64,000 bases of DNA from Gemmatimonadota bacterium (lineage in GTDB: Bacteria > Gemmatimonadota > Gemmatimonadetes > Gemmatimonadales > Gemmatimonadaceae). The position numbers and the translations under genes were made by a program. Location of the stretch: assembly GCA_021298835.1 (NCBI GenBank), contig JAJTHG010000038.1:22874-86873 (forward strand). The letters are read 5' to 3'. The notes beneath the pieces are model-generated. The model was given only the letters and a program-made list of their open reading frames with translations. It searched no databases and was not told where the DNA came from. Below, piece after piece: positions 28,070 through 42,025 of this stretch. Position 1 is the first letter of the stretch; every line of letters begins with the position of its first letter.

Positions 28070-28105
28070 CGCAGGGGTCGGTGGCGTCTGCCACCGACCC
28101 CTGCG
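28070..28105 (-). terminator. perfect 16-bp hairpin after susD
   Basis: A flawless 16-base-pair inverted repeat with a four-base loop, 25 bases after the susD stop and 12 bases before the next start codon. It probably ends or attenuates the susCD transcript. There is no long T-tract on the minus strand. Confidence 0.6.
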
Positions 28106-28129
28106 GATCAAGCCTGAGCCGTCACGGCC

Positions 28130-29689
28130 TCACGGCGGGGTCGGCGAGTTGGCCGCCCCCGTGCCGCCCCACGTGTAGAACGCGGCGCCGGTGACACCGA
28201 GCTCCCTCGCGGGTACCGGCATCTCGCGTGGAGTGCCAGTGATCAGGCCATTGGTGGCGCGACGCCGCTGGTAGAACGGCGAGGGTCCAAGGCCGAGGAG
28301 CTCGACTTCCTGCTCGTACTCCAGTCGCTGCAGGAGCACGGCCTGACCGTCGCTGGCGGCAGCGGCCGGCAAGCCACCCCGAGTTACGCGCGTCCCGTTG
28401 ATGAGCGAGGCGGCGTTGGTCAGCGAGCCGCCGGTCCGACGGAGCTCGGCTTCGGCCCAGAGGAGGTCGTTCGAGGCACGCGTGAACGCCGGGGCCCGTC
28501 CGAAGCCGCCGTACATCGACTGCGGGCTCTGCACGCCGGAGGCATCGTACCGGATGTGGGCGACGTTCGACTGGTGGTACATGCCGCGGGCCGGATTGAA
28601 CAGTTCGTACCCACCGTAGGCGAAGTCGGACCCGCCACCGGCGTCACGCGGGATGTTGCCGAAGGCGTCCACCATCGCCGCCGTGCCGAAGGATCCGTTG
28701 CCCAGCCGGCGATCCGGCGAGTTGGGCCGCGGGTTGCCGCCGGACGGATACGGTGTCTGCTGCGTCGCCGGGTCGAGCAGGTTCGCGACCCGCGTGTGGA
28801 CGACGCCGGTGTCCATCGAGTTGAACCACAGCAGGATCTCGGGGCAGAATACCGAGCAGCCGTCGGCGATGAAATCGAAGTCGAAGGTCACGCCGTTCGA
28901 CGCGAAGGTGGCGACGCGCGCCCAATCCACGCTGGCGTTCTCGGCCGAGGTGCGGGGCCAGTAGGCCAGCGCCATGGCGGAGAGCGTGTTGGCGATACGG
29001 GCGATCTCGGTGTTCGAATAGACGCGGCCGCCGGTCCAGTCGGCCGGGGTAGTGAACGTATTCGCCGCCGCGAGGGTCGCGGCCCGCTGCAGGAAGGCCA
29101 CGGCGGAATCACGCATGACGCGTCGGTCGGCAAAGACGAGGTTCGTCAGGTCGCTCGACTCGGTGATGACGTAACCCTTGTCATACAGGAGCGCGAGCGC
29201 CATGTGCGACGCCCCGAGCGTGAGCTGGGCGATCGTCTCGGCGCGGCGGGTGTTCGAGGCGTTGCCAATGACGATGTTGTTCTGCCGGATCGCCTTGAGC
29301 ACGTCGGTCGCCGAGGAGATGGCCGAGTAGTACCCGAACCAGCCGTTCTCGACGTTGGTGCGGCCAGCGGACGCGAGGTCGTTCTGCCAGGCGCGCGAGT
29401 TGCGCGTGTTGTCGCCGTCGACCGACGAGTAGAAGTTGAGGTTGAAGTTGTTCCAGGAGGCGGAGTAGGTGCGCGCCATGGCCGACAGCGCACCGGCGGA
29501 CTCCATGTCCTCCCACGTGTTGTACCAGGTGGCCAACGTGCCCGCGGCAATGCCCTCGAGCGCTGCCGGGTCGGCCAGCGCGCGCCGGGCATCCGGCAGG
29601 TTCGGGTTGGTCACGTCGAGCGACTGGCACCCCGCGGCGAACAGCACCGCCAGAAGGCCGGCCTTGCCCGTGAATCGCGGCATCTGCAT
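28130..29689 (-). CDS. SusD/RagB-family nutrient-binding lipoprotein
   Basis: 519 residues from ATG 29689, preceded by GGAGACCTC as ribosome site. The lipobox is VLFAAGC, and the mature protein begins QSLDVTNPNLPDARRALADP, the usual SusD opening. The TPR-rich helical body continues (EGIAAGTLATWYNT, AETIAQLTLGASHMALALLYD). It ends in the SusD C-terminal family region (RASNDLLWAEAELRRTGGS, then LEYEQEVELLGLGPSPFYQRRR). It would sit on the outer membrane as the lid of the SusC channel encoded just upstream and pass glycans, peptides or other ligands to it. Confidence 0.85.
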   Translation of the reverse strand: MQMPRFTGKAGLLAVLFAAGCQSLDVTNPNLPDARRALADPAALEGIAAGTLATWYNTWEDMESAGALSAMARTYSASWNNFNLNFYSSVDGDNTRNSRAWQNDLASAGRTNVENGWFGYYSAISSATDVLKAIRQNNIVIGNASNTRRAETIAQLTLGASHMALALLYDKGYVITESSDLTNLVFADRRVMRDSAVAFLQRAATLAAANTFTTPADWTGGRVYSNTEIARIANTLSAMALAYWPRTSAENASVDWARVATFASNGVTFDFDFIADGCSVFCPEILLWFNSMDTGVVHTRVANLLDPATQQTPYPSGGNPRPNSPDRRLGNGSFGTAAMVDAFGNIPRDAGGGSDFAYGGYELFNPARGMYHQSNVAHIRYDASGVQSPQSMYGGFGRAPAFTRASNDLLWAEAELRRTGGSLTNAASLINGTRVTRGGLPAAAASDGQAVLLQRLEYEQEVELLGLGPSPFYQRRRATNGLITGTPREMPVPARELGVTGAAFYTWGGTGAANSPTPP

Positions 29690-29730
29690 GAGGTCTCCGA
29701 AAGAAGGACCCGGGAGCGGTCGGGATCGGC

Positions 29731-32700
29731 TCAGAAGCCGATCTCGACCATGCCCGTCAGGGTGCGGAAGATGGGATACGTGAAGTAGTCGACGCGGTAG
29801 GCGAACGGATTGCCGCCGCCCGGGCCGGACACTTCGGGATCATAGCCGTTGTACCGCGTGGACGTCAGCAGATTGCGTCCGACGAGCCCGAGCCGGACGG
29901 TCTGCCCGTCCTTCATGCCGAGCATGCGGACGGTGGACCCGGGGAGAGCGTAGTTCACCGCCAGCTCGCGCAGGCGGACGTGGGTCCCCTTCTCCACGAA
30001 GTAGTCGTTCGGATCGAAGTTGTTGTAGAACGTCTGGTAGTACGCCACCGGCTTGCGGCCGTTCGCGTAGGGGTTGGTGGGGGTCCCCGCCGGCTTGGAC
30101 CGCTGGTCGTAGTCCGGGTCCCGCTGCTCGTTGAACGGCCACTGGCGGGTGTAGTTGTAGATGTCCCCGCCCTTGATCCAGTTGATCACCGTCGTGACCG
30201 TGAGGCCGCGCCACGTGATCTGCTGGTTGAGCGCCAGCGTGAAGTCCGGGTTGACGTCGCCGATCTGCTGCAGCGCCGTGCCGTCACGGTTCCACGCGCG
30301 GAGCGGGCGCTCGTTGAGCGTCTGGTAGTCGGCCGCACGGACGTAGAAGCCTTCCTCGTTCACGCGGAACTGCGCGGCGGTCACGCCCGTGCCGAGCCGT
30401 CCGGAAGCAATGGCGTTCTCGAGCTGCTGCGGCGTGCGGATCCACTTCGTGCCGTAGAGCACGCCGAAGGTCTCGTCCGGCGCAATGCGGAAGATGCGCG
30501 TGTTCGCGTCGCCGGCATCCGGGCCGACGAGGAACGCCGGGACCCCGAGCGTCGTGATGCGCTGGCGCGTGCGGTCGCCGGCGATGTTGGCGCGCCAGAA
30601 GAAGTTCCGCGTCTGCGCCAGCACCGCGCCGATGAGGATCTCGTGCGTCGTCCCCTGCAGGGTGCCGGTGTTGATCCACCGGTTATCGAATCCGGTGGCC
30701 GCCGAGACCGGCACGTTCAGGATGTTGTCCTTCGTCTGCTTGTCCGAGTACGACTACTCGAACGTGAAGTCGCGCAGGAAATTCAGGTTGAAGCCGACTT
30801 CCGTCTCGGTCGAGAAGGCGGGCCGCAGGTCGCGGTTGCCGAGGGTCGTCTTGATCGAGCGGCCGCCGCGGAGGGCGAACTGCTCGTACTGCGCGTCGAA
30901 CACCGGCCGCAGGCCGGCCGAGCCCCGCGAGGCGCGGAGCTTGAACTCCTGGATCCCCGGGAGCTTGAGGTCTTCGGAGAGCCGGTAGGCGATCGAGTAG
31001 CGGCCGAAGGTGCGCGTCCGCTGGTCGGCGCCGAAGAGGGACGACGCGTCCTGCCGGACGAGCGCGTCCACGATCAGCTTGTCCTTGATGTCGAACGTCG
31101 TGATCGCGAAGTAGTTCTGGTTGCGGATCTGCTGCGTGAACGACCGAGGCAGCGTCTGCAGCGACGCGTCGCGCGAGGCGGACGCGAACTCCGGCACCGC
31201 ACCGAGCGTGAGCGCCTGGGCAAACGCGCCGAGCCCGATGTTCTCCTGGTCCTCGTACACCCACGCGAGCTTGGTGGTGTTCGTGAACCAGTTGCGGAAG
31301 TCGAGCACCGAGGTGACGGTCGCCCCGACGTTGTACGCCCGGGTGGCATCCCGCTGGAAGTCGAGGTCGCCCTGGCTCACCGCGCCGACCGAGTTGCGGT
31401 AGCCGAACGGCGTGAGCGCCTTGAAATTGTTGTTGCCGCGATCGTAGTTGACGTTCGCCTCCGCCGTCAGCCACGACCTCGGCCGGTAGCGGAGCTTTGC
31501 CGAGCCCGTGAAGCGGTCGCGGTCGTTGTTGACCCGCCGGTTCGCCGTGTAGTACAGCGGGTTGTTGACGTTGCCAGAAAGAGGCGGACGCCGGATCGCC
31601 GGGTTGAACGGCGTGCCGTCCGCGGCCGGCGCGCGCAGGTCAATGTCCGGCTCGAGGAACCGGAGCCCGAAGAAGATGCCGCCGCCGTCGTCCGTCTCGC
31701 CGGCCGTCGAGCGCGCGAAGAACGACCCGAACTGCAGGTCAACCTTGTCGTTCACCGCCACGTCGAGGTTGACGCGGAAGTTCTGGCGCCGGAACCCGTT
31801 GACCTGGTTGATCACGCCGCGGTCCGACACGTTCTGGAACGCCGCGCTCAGGTTCGTGTTGCCCTTGCGCTGCCCCACCGACACGTAGTTCGTCATGAAC
31901 TGGCCCGGCCGGAAGACCTGGCCCAGTTGGTCGAAGGTGCGGGGGTAGGGATTGTCCGAGATGCTGTCCGTCTTGGGGACCCGGTTCCCCGACGAGTTGA
32001 GCAGGAACGACCCGTCCGCGTTCAACTGGTAGTTGTGTGAGTTGTTGTTCGGGATCGTCCGCCGCAGGTCGTTCGCGCCGAACTCGTTGCGGACCGTCAC
32101 CGTCGTCCTGCCGTCGGCCACCTCGGCCCCGCGCTTGGTGAAGATCTGCACGACGCCGTTGGCGGCATCGGAGCCGTAGAGCGACGAGGCCGCCGCGCCC
32201 TTGATCACCTCGACCCGCTCGATGTCCTCGGAGTTGATGTCCGAGAGCGAAAGGCGCGTGATCGTGCCGTCCACGATGATCAGCGGGTCCTGGCGGCCCG
32301 TCAGCGACGTCGCGCCGCGGAGGCGGATCGCCGGCGCGGTGCCCGGGGCACCCGTGCCCGCGGTAACCTGCGCGCCGGCTACGCGACCCTGCAGGCCGCC
32401 CAGCGGGGTCACCGACGGGGCTTCCTTGAGCTGGACGTTGTCCACCACGCCCACCGAGAACGCCGTCTTCTTCTGCGACGTCGCGTCCGACGTGCCCGTC
32501 ACGATGACCTGCTCGAGGTTCAGCACGTCGCGCTCGAGGTCGAAGTTCTGCGTGATCGACGTGTTGTCGAGCGCGATCGACCGGCGGATCGGCTTGTAGC
32601 CGATCATGCGCCCCACGATCGTCACCCGGCGCGTCGCCGTGGCCGGCCCCGCCACCACGAGCCGGTAGCGGCCCTCGGCGTCGGTGATCGTCCCCGCGGT

Positions 32701-32889
32701 GAGCTCCGATATGCTCACGGTCGCGCCGCCCATCGGCTGCGACCCGCCGCCGGTCGTCACCCGGCCGCTGATGGTGATGTTCTGTCCTTGCGCGGCCATC
32801 GGCACGCTGACCGCCGCGGCGGCCAGCAGCGTGCGCACCCACTGGTGCAGCCGACGACCGACCCCTTGCCCTGACTCGAGACGCCTCAC
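29731..32889 (-). pseudogene. SusC/RagA TonB-dependent transporter interrupted by in-frame amber codon
   Basis: The gene runs from GTG 32889 (preceded by GGAGGGGAC) to 29731, 1053 codons, and one frame covers it all. A TAG at 30756-30754 (codon 712) splits it. Before the stop: signal peptide, carboxypeptidase-regulatory-like domain (ISGRVTTGGGSQPMGGATV), plug (LGGLQGRVAGAQV, DPLIIVDGTI, IERVEVIKGAAASSLYGSDA) and early barrel. After the stop the barrel resumes in the same frame (SYSDKQTKDN) and ends with a hydrophobic terminal strand in Phe. A single base change (TAC or similar to TAG) explains it. It may be a true null, a phase of decay, readthrough, or a sequence error. Confidence 0.75.
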
Positions 32890-33794
32890 GTCCCCTCCCA
32901 CGAAAATGATGTGGAGGCACACTGCTCCCCTGCCCCGACGGGCGCTTGGGTCGTGCGAATGTTCGTCGCATTTCCGAAACCCGCAAGATGCGACGCGAGC
33001 CCGACCTTGCCTTCCCTCCGCTGTCTGACGAGAGTGGAGCATGCGTCCGATCGCCTTCTTGTTGGCCGCCGCTCTGGCGTACGCGTATCCCGCGCTGGGA
33101 AGAGCGCAAGGCAGCGCCGCGTCATTCGCCGGACAGATCGTGATTCGCGAATCAGGCAACCCGATTCCCTACGCCCGGCTCGTCGTCCTCTCAGACGGCG
33201 GTCGGGCGGTCAATGCGGACTCGGTCGGTCGTTTCGACATCACCGGACTCAGGCCCGGCATCCACCGGTTCATGCTCGTCGTCCCGGGCGTCCCGCGCTC
33301 GAACTTCGTGATTGCCTTTGCGAAGGGCGAACGCATCGTCCAGAACGTGGAGATCGAGCTCGCGGCGCTCAGCGCGCCCCCCGATCCCCCGCCAACCGCC
33401 GCCGGCGCCAAGGCCCAGCCCCTCGCGCGCGTGGATGTCACCGCCCCCGCGCCGATGGACCGCCGCTACCTCGACTTCGAGCGACGCCTCCGCACGGGCC
33501 GCGGCCAGTACGTGACGCGCGCGCAGATCGAGGAGCGCCAGTACAACACGCTCCAGGACGCGATGCGCCAGCTCCGGGGCGTGCGCGTGGACTGCGGGGG
33601 CGGCGCGGGATGCTTCATCACCATGGCCCGCGCCCCGATGGGCTGCAGCCCGGACTACGTCATTGACGAGCGGGTGGACAACGCCTTCGGACCCCAGACG
33701 CCGATCCGCGACATCGAGGCGATCGAGGTGTACACCGGCCCCGCCGATGTGCCCGGCGAGTTCGCGGGCACGAACGCCGGGTGCGGCCTCGTCG

Positions 33795-37529
<3,735 letters not shown>

Positions 37530-38934
37530 TCCCCCATCGTGACACCCTCGACGATGGCGGGCAAGTAGTGCAGACCACCGTAGAGCCGCGAGATCGCGAC
37601 TTCGTCGCGCGCGTGAGCGAAGCTCCGGAAGGCCCGCGGCGGGTAGCCGATGTCGCGCTGCGTGCTGTCGGCGAAGGCGACCGAGTCGCCGACCAGCCGC
37701 GTGAGCACGCGGGCCGCGGCCCCGCTCTGCGTCGAGTGCCCCGATGGGTATTCAGGGAACGGTGGCGTGATCACCACGGTCTGGAAGCGGGGATCAAACA
37801 CCCGCCGGACATACGTCACCGGCCGCACCGTGAGCGACCGGTACTTCTCGCGCCACGTGGCGATGAATGCGTCGGCGATCGCGAGCGACATCGTCGCCGA
37901 CACGCGCGCCGCTTCGGCCGCGCCGAGCCGCCGCTGGCCGATCACCTGCGCGAGCACCGACATCCAGTGGAAGGCGGGCGTCCCGGTCATCGCCGCGTTG
38001 TCGGCCCAGAAGAGCGCGACCCGCCGTTGCTCCTCGGTGAGCCGGGCTGTGGTGTCCACCACCACCTTGGCCATCGTCCAGAAGGGCGATCCCGGCCGCT
38101 CGTCGTACGCGGGCGGAGGCACGATCGGGCACGCGTCGGCGTGGGGGAGGACGAACGGCCGCAGCTGCCCCCAGAAGGGCTCGGTCGGCTTGCCAGGGTT
38201 GAGCGCCGCCAGCACCCCCGGCGCCTGCGCCTTGGGACGGGACATGAAGAGCTCGCGCGTCCCCGCCCGCTGCGGATCGAGCGCCACTCCGGCATTGCGC
38301 TCGAGCACGAGGTCGCTCGCGGCGGATAGCGGCTCCGGCAGGTGCTGGTCGGGTGTCGAGGTGTTCTCCCACGTACCGCGCCCCGTCGGCAGCCGGTAGG
38401 GACGCCCGCGCGTCGCGGCGAACGAGTCGGCGTCGGCCCACGCCAGCAGGTGAGCCGCCAGCGCCGCCCCGTGCGCCGCCGAGCGCTCCGCGCGCGCCGA
38501 GGCGACCCCGGCGGCCACCCGAGCGGCAACCTGGGAGTCGGCGAGCGAGTCCACCGCCCGGCGGGTCGTGGGAAAGCCGCCGGCCACCATGCGGCCCAGC
38601 ACCCAGCGCACCGCCTCGGCGGCCACGATGCCCCCGTCCAACTCTCCGGACGGCGCCGCGACCGGTGCCAACCCGTTGAGGCGGCCCGCGAGCGGTGACA
38701 GGCCGAGCGCGTCGTCGCTGGCGAGCCCCTCGTGCAGCGCGACCGCCGTGTACGCGGCGATGCGGGTCGCCAAGGGCGGGTTCACCCGCTCGGCCCGCAC
38801 GATGGCGAGCTCGAGGCGAAGCCACTGCGCCACCAGCGCGCCGTCAGGCGGCGGTGCCGCGCGATCGCAGCCCGCGAACGTGACGGCGGCGAGGGCCACG
38901 GCCGCCGCCGCCGCACGACGCCGACCGCCGTGCG

Positions 38935-39516
38935 TCACGGCTTCTTCGAGAAGTCCACCTTCGGCGCCTCACGCGCCTCGGCAGTCGCCACCTCGAAGTA
39001 CGCCCGGTCCTTCGAACCGATCACCTTGGCCGTCATCACCTGCGGGAACTTGCGGATGTACGTGTTGTAGCGCTGCACCGCCTCGTTGTAGTCGGTGCGC
39101 GAGACGGCGATGCGGTTCTCCGTGCCCGAGAGCTCGTCCTGCAGCCGGATGAAGTTCTCGTTGCTCTTCAGCTGCGGATACGCCTCGCTGATCGCCAGCA
39201 ACCGCCCCAGCGAGCTCGTGAGCCCCTGATTGGCGGCTGCCATCTGCCCGACGTCCCCGCTCTGCACGGCGCCGAGCAGCTTCGAGCGCGCCTCGGCCAC
39301 CGCACCGAAGACGGCTTGTTCCTGCTGCGCGAAGCCCTGCACCGTGCTCACGAGGTTCGGCACGAGATCCGCGCGCCGCTGCAGCTGCACCTCGATCTGC
39401 TGCTTCGCGGCCTGCGCCGCCTCGTCGTACGTCTGGATGGTGTTGTAGCCGCAACCGGTGAGCGCCGGCACGAACAGCAGCGCGAGGGCGGTACGGCGGA
39501 TCGTCGTTCCACGCAT
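38935..39516 (-). CDS. lemA: LemA family lipoprotein
   Basis: 193 residues from ATG 39516; the extra frame upstream is not coding. The signal ends at the lipobox PALTGC. The LemA core has RRADLVPNLVSTVQGFAQQE, then LTSSLGRLLAISEAYPQLKSNENF and DYNEAVQRYNTYIRKFP. LemA proteins are membrane-attached helical bundles, often paired with TPM-domain proteins, as here two genes upstream. The function in the envelope is not settled in the literature I know. The stop overlaps the haloperoxidase start (GTGA). Confidence 0.9.
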   Translation of the reverse strand: MRGTTIRRTALALLFVPALTGCGYNTIQTYDEAAQAAKQQIEVQLQRRADLVPNLVSTVQGFAQQEQAVFGAVAEARSKLLGAVQSGDVGQMAAANQGLTSSLGRLLAISEAYPQLKSNENFIRLQDELSGTENRIAVSRTDYNEAVQRYNTYIRKFPQVMTAKVIGSKDRAYFEVATAEAREAPKVDFSKKP

Positions 39517-39606
39517 GGGGCGTCGTCTCCTGGGAGGATGAGGGCAACCCTGCACGAACATCATGACCGGGGTGCAGGTCCCGGGAACATCACGATCGCT
39601 GCGCGA

Positions 39607-40314
39607 TCAAGGGGCCGTCCACTGGTCGAGCCACCGCGCGAGCTGCTCGGCGGCGTCCACGTACGCCGCGAACGCCGCGCCGGGATCGGCCGGCTTCTCG
39701 CCCCGCTTGGCGGCCAGCGCCGCGATCACGGGCGCCGCCGGAAAGCCGGCCACCCGCGCCGCGGCCTGCACGACATCGGCGGCCGCGGCGGGAGGCTGCT
39801 CCCCCGCGAGCCGCAGGGCGGCTCGGGTCATCGTCACGAAGGCGCTGACGCTGCGCGCGAGCAGGGCCGTCTGTTCGTCGGGATTCCCCGCCGTCGCCAT
39901 CGCCCCCGCACGCAATTGCAGGAGCTTGCCGCGCGCCTCGAACTCGAGCTGGTGCCGCAGGTCGGCCGGCCGCACGGGATGGTCCGGCTCCGGCAGCGCC
40001 CCCGCGAGCACCCGGTGCCGCGCGAGGATGTCCGCGACCTCGATCGGGAAGACGTCCACGCTCCGGCGCCATTCGTCCACCGACATGGTCATCGGCGGCG
40101 GATGGCCGGCCTCGCGCCACGCCCGCACCGCGGGCGCCGCAGCCGCGAGGTCGGCCGGGCCAAGGCGGGTGGCGAGCACGAGCACGTTGTAGTCGCTCCC
40201 GTGCAGCGTCGCCCCCGGCGCGGCCTGCGAGCCGTACAGGACGACCGCCGCGAGGCCGTCGCCGAAGGCCGTCCGCAGTCGTGCGGTGAAGTCGTCGAGC
40301 GTCATCGTCGTCAT
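39607..40314 (-). CDS. nucleotidyltransferase-like protein with altered catalytic motif
   Basis: 235 residues. The Pol-beta-type N-terminus is recognisable: LAAVVLYGSQAAPGATLHGSD then YNVLVL. In active minimal nucleotidyltransferases the strand reads hDhDh, but here it is D-Y-N, so the second metal-binding Asp is Asn. A helical C-terminal half follows. It could be an inactive relative or a binding protein. It sits between the TPM gene and lemA on the same strand, 90 bases from lemA and 39 from the TPM gene. There is no antitoxin-like partner. Confidence 0.6.
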   Translation of the reverse strand: MTTMTLDDFTARLRTAFGDGLAAVVLYGSQAAPGATLHGSDYNVLVLATRLGPADLAAAAPAVRAWREAGHPPPMTMSVDEWRRSVDVFPIEVADILARHRVLAGALPEPDHPVRPADLRHQLEFEARGKLLQLRAGAMATAGNPDEQTALLARSVSAFVTMTRAALRLAGEQPPAAAADVVQAAARVAGFPAAPVIAALAAKRGEKPADPGAAFAAYVDAAEQLARWLDQWTAP

Positions 40315-40353
40315 GTGCCGTGTCCCTGCGGGAATCCCGCGCTCACCAACGTC

Positions 40354-41199
40354 TCACCAGTCGCCGCTCGAGCCGCCGCCGGAGAAGCCCCCGCCGCCGC
40401 CGAACCCGCCGAATCCGCCTCCGAAGCCCCCGCCACCACCGCCAAGCCCGCCGCTCGACCATCCGCCGCCGCTGCGCCGGCCCGAGTTGAGCAGCGAGTT
40501 GATGACCATCCACTTGAGCATCTCCTCGCCGCCGCCGCCGCGCCGCCCGCGCCGGCCGCGTCCGGAGAACACCGCGAGCAGCACCAGCCCGATCACGACC
40601 AGCACCGGGAACGGGATTCCCGAGTTCTTCCGCCGCGCCGCCGTCGGCGGCGCCGGGGCCGCCCCATCGAGCGCGAAACCGTACTGCGCGGCGTAGCGCT
40701 CGGCCAGGCGTGCCGTGATCAGTTCGAGCCCGGCACCATAGTCGCGCTGCCGGAAGAAGGGCGTCGCCTCGCGACGGATGTCCCCCGCGACCGCATCCGG
40801 GATGAACCCCTCGACTCCGCGCCCGATCGTGATGGAAATGTGCCCGCGACCGTCCTGCGACGTCTCCTTGGGCACCAGCAGCACGACCACACCGGCGTTC
40901 TTCGCGGGATCTCCCGCCTCGCCCTTGGCACCGACGCCCCACTCGCGTCCGATGCGCAGGGCCACGTCACCCACGTCGCGTCCCGCGAGGTCGGGGAGCG
41001 TGACGACCGCGATCTCCCCCTGCGAGGCCTCGCGCACGCGCTGCGCGAGCGCCACGATCCGCGCGGCCTGGGCCGGCGGGACCACGTTGGCGAAGTCGTT
41101 GAGCCAGCCGCGCGGCGCGGGGATGACGGGCGCCTGCGCGAGCAGCGATGTCGCCGGGCCGAGGCCAAGGGCGACGGCACAGGCGAGGTAGCGGAGCAT
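40354..41199 (-). CDS. TPM-domain membrane protein, YgcG-like
   Basis: 281 residues from ATG 41199. Signal peptide, then a TPM domain (PRGWLNDFANVVPPAQAARI, SQGEIAVVTLPDLAGRDV, NAGVVVLLVPKE, ITIGRGVEGFIPDAVAG). After residue 195 comes one transmembrane helix (FPVLVVIGLVLLAVF). The tail is almost pure Gly/Ser (GGGGGFGGGFGGFGGGGG) ending SSGDW, typical of YgcG proteins. TPM domains are often found with LemA, two genes downstream here. It diverges from the DsbA-like gene; the 121-base gap carries the promoters. Confidence 0.85.
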   Translation of the reverse strand: MLRYLACAVALGLGPATSLLAQAPVIPAPRGWLNDFANVVPPAQAARIVALAQRVREASQGEIAVVTLPDLAGRDVGDVALRIGREWGVGAKGEAGDPAKNAGVVVLLVPKETSQDGRGHISITIGRGVEGFIPDAVAGDIRREATPFFRQRDYGAGLELITARLAERYAAQYGFALDGAAPAPPTAARRKNSGIPFPVLVVIGLVLLAVFSGRGRRGRRGGGGEEMLKWMVINSLLNSGRRSGGGWSSGGLGGGGGGFGGGFGGFGGGGGFSGGGSSGDW

Positions 41200-41320
41200 G
41201 GCGGGGAGAGTTGATGGGCCGCGCGACGCAACCGCACCGCGGGACCCGTGTATCTTACGACAGTCCGGCCCCGCTGGTGTCAGGGGAGCCGCGAGTGCCA
41301 CCCTCCGCCCCGGTCCGTCC

Positions 41321-41995
41321 GTGCGTCTCGCCCCCCGCCTCGTGGCCTTCGCCACCGTCCTCGGTGCCCTGCCCGCCCTGCTCACCGCCCAGCCGGCGTC
41401 CGGGGCGGGCGGCGGCGTCTCGGCTGCCGCCAAGGCCACCATTGCCAGCGCCGACAAGGGGCGCACGTTCGGGGCCGACGGCGCACCGATCTGGGTCGTC
41501 GTCATGAGCGACTTCCAGTGCCCGTACTGCAAGCGCTGGCACGACGACGTGGACGCCACCCTGCGCCGCAACTACGTGCAGACGGGCAAGGTCAAGCTCG
41601 CGTTCCTCAATTACCCGCTCGGGTCGCATCGGCACGCCGTCCCCATGGCCGAGGCCGCCATGTGCGCGGCCGCGCAAGGGAAGTTCTGGCCGTTCCACGA
41701 CGCGGTCTTCGCCGCGCAGACGGCATGGAGCGCCGCGGAGAGCGTCACGGCCACGATCGACTCGATCGGCCGCACCGTCGGGGTGGACGACGCCGCCTTC
41801 CGCACTTGCCGCACCGAGCGGCAGACGAAGCTGCTCGTCGAGGACGACTACCGGCGGGGCACCGCCGCCGGCGTGCGCGGCACGCCCGCCTTCTTCATCG
41901 GGTCGCAAGCGGCCTCCGGGGCGATTCCCGCGGCGGACTTCTTCAAGATCGTGGACGCCGAACTCGCCAAGTCGAAGGGCGGCGCGCGCGAGTAG
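41321..41995 (+). CDS. DsbA-family periplasmic thiol oxidoreductase
   Basis: 224 residues from GTG 41321, giving a clean signal peptide (VAFATVLGALPALLTAQ). The thioredoxin fold has the active site SDFQCPYCKRW with C67/C70, a long helical insertion, and the cis-Pro loop AAGVRGTPAFFIG. CPYC and the insertion match the DsbA/BdbD-like group with a dedicated membrane partner elsewhere. It makes disulphides in exported proteins; the cysteine-paired plug proteins in this window are possible clients. A -10-like TATCTT lies at 41251-41256. It is followed 30 bases later by waaA. Confidence 0.85.
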   Translation: MRLAPRLVAFATVLGALPALLTAQPASGAGGGVSAAAKATIASADKGRTFGADGAPIWVVVMSDFQCPYCKRWHDDVDATLRRNYVQTGKVKLAFLNYPLGSHRHAVPMAEAAMCAAAQGKFWPFHDAVFAAQTAWSAAESVTATIDSIGRTVGVDDAAFRTCRTERQTKLLVEDDYRRGTAAGVRGTPAFFIGSQAASGAIPAADFFKIVDAELAKSKGGARE

Positions 41996-42025
41996 GCGGC
42001 GCCACGGCGGCCCTCCCGACCGCCC

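Noticed and set aside
30754..30756. Amber codon as pyrrolysine or other recoding
   Set aside because: No PylTS genes or recoding structure were seen; one substitution is simpler. Readthrough remains untested.
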